Below the pieces are notes generated by a model, which was given only the letters and a program-made list of their open reading frames with translations, was not told the DNA's origin and ran no database searches. From positions 1-5,720 of the forward strand of contig JAISCU010000142.1 in NCBI GenBank assembly GCA_031265345.1: a DNA stretch of 5,720 nt. Reading direction: 5' to 3'. The DNA comes from Bifidobacteriaceae bacterium. GTDB lineage: Bacteria > Actinomycetota > Actinomycetes > Actinomycetales > WQXJ01. Shown piece by piece: positions 5,643-5,720 of this stretch; the stretch's first letter is position 1, and each line of letters opens with the position of its first letter. The translations under genes and the position numbers were made by a program.

Positions 5643-5720
5643 TCAGCTAGCCGACCGGTCGACCGGGTTCGGCCTCAATCCGTCGAGGAATTCGTCGAGG
5701 TCCTCGTCTGCCACATCGAC
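5643..5720 (-). CDS. C-terminal end of an unrecognised acidic protein (5' end beyond window)
   Basis: Only the last 25 codons and a TGA stop (5645-5643) are present. The peptide is acidic at first (VDVADEDLDEFLDGLR) and ends PNPVDRSAS. About 80 per cent of third codon positions are G or C, as expected for real coding sequence here. The hairpin exactly between this stop and the RHH stop supports a genuine gene end. No family is recognisable from so short a piece. It points toward the RHH gene tail to tail, so it is not that protein's operon partner. Because the opposite-strand frames are also open, this remains tentative. Confidence 0.5.
   Translation of the reverse strand, partial: VDVADEDLDEFLDGLRPNPVDRSAS

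Noticed and set aside
5610..5720. Overlapping plus-strand toxin gene after the RHH gene
   Set aside because: The GTG at 5610 meets TAG at 5631, and the downstream frame shows no match I recognise to MazF, PIN or RelE toxins.

Overview
The window is GC-rich bacterial DNA with dense genes, strong G/C preference at third codon positions and TAnnnT-type -10 elements close to start codons. Together with the families present (PspC-domain sensor kinase, NarL-type regulator, PspC/toastrack membrane protein) this points to a high-GC actinobacterium. No rRNA, tRNA, CRISPR array or insertion sequence is visible.

Layout. Positions 1-2006 on the minus strand hold a two-gene signalling operon: a membrane histidine kinase with an N-terminal PspC domain (780-2006), then its NarL/LuxR-type response regulator (1-750, running off the left edge). 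A 153-bp divergent intergenic region (2007-2159) carries four copies of TCAGGG, three of them spaced exactly 11 bp apart. Rightward from it run a 607-residue PspC-multi-TM-toastrack protein (2160-3983) and a 167-residue two-TM protein with a Tyr/Gly/Pro/Gln-rich tail (3994-4497). Converging on these is prmC (4500-5306, minus), the release-factor glutamine methyltransferase. Divergent from prmC is a small ribbon-helix-helix protein resembling an antitoxin (5383-5616, plus). The C-terminal end of an unrecognised acidic protein enters from the right edge (5643-5720, minus), separated from the RHH gene by a hairpin.

How the parts fit. The kinase, regulator and divergent PspC/toastrack protein resemble the EsrISR three-component envelope-stress system of Corynebacterium glutamicum and, more distantly, LiaFSR of Firmicutes. 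In those systems a membrane protein restrains the kinase until the envelope is damaged. The inferred model is that the PspC/toastrack protein and the small membrane protein sense or buffer membrane state, the kinase phosphorylates Asp55 of the regulator, and the regulator acts on the TCAGGG array to control both divergent operons. prmC and the RHH gene look functionally separate.

The points most worth a second look are the 11-bp-phased TCAGGG array, an excellent internal Shine-Dalgarno/ATG at codon 201 of the PspC/toastrack gene, the toxin-less RHH gene, and the apparently leaderless divergent prmC/RHH promoters.
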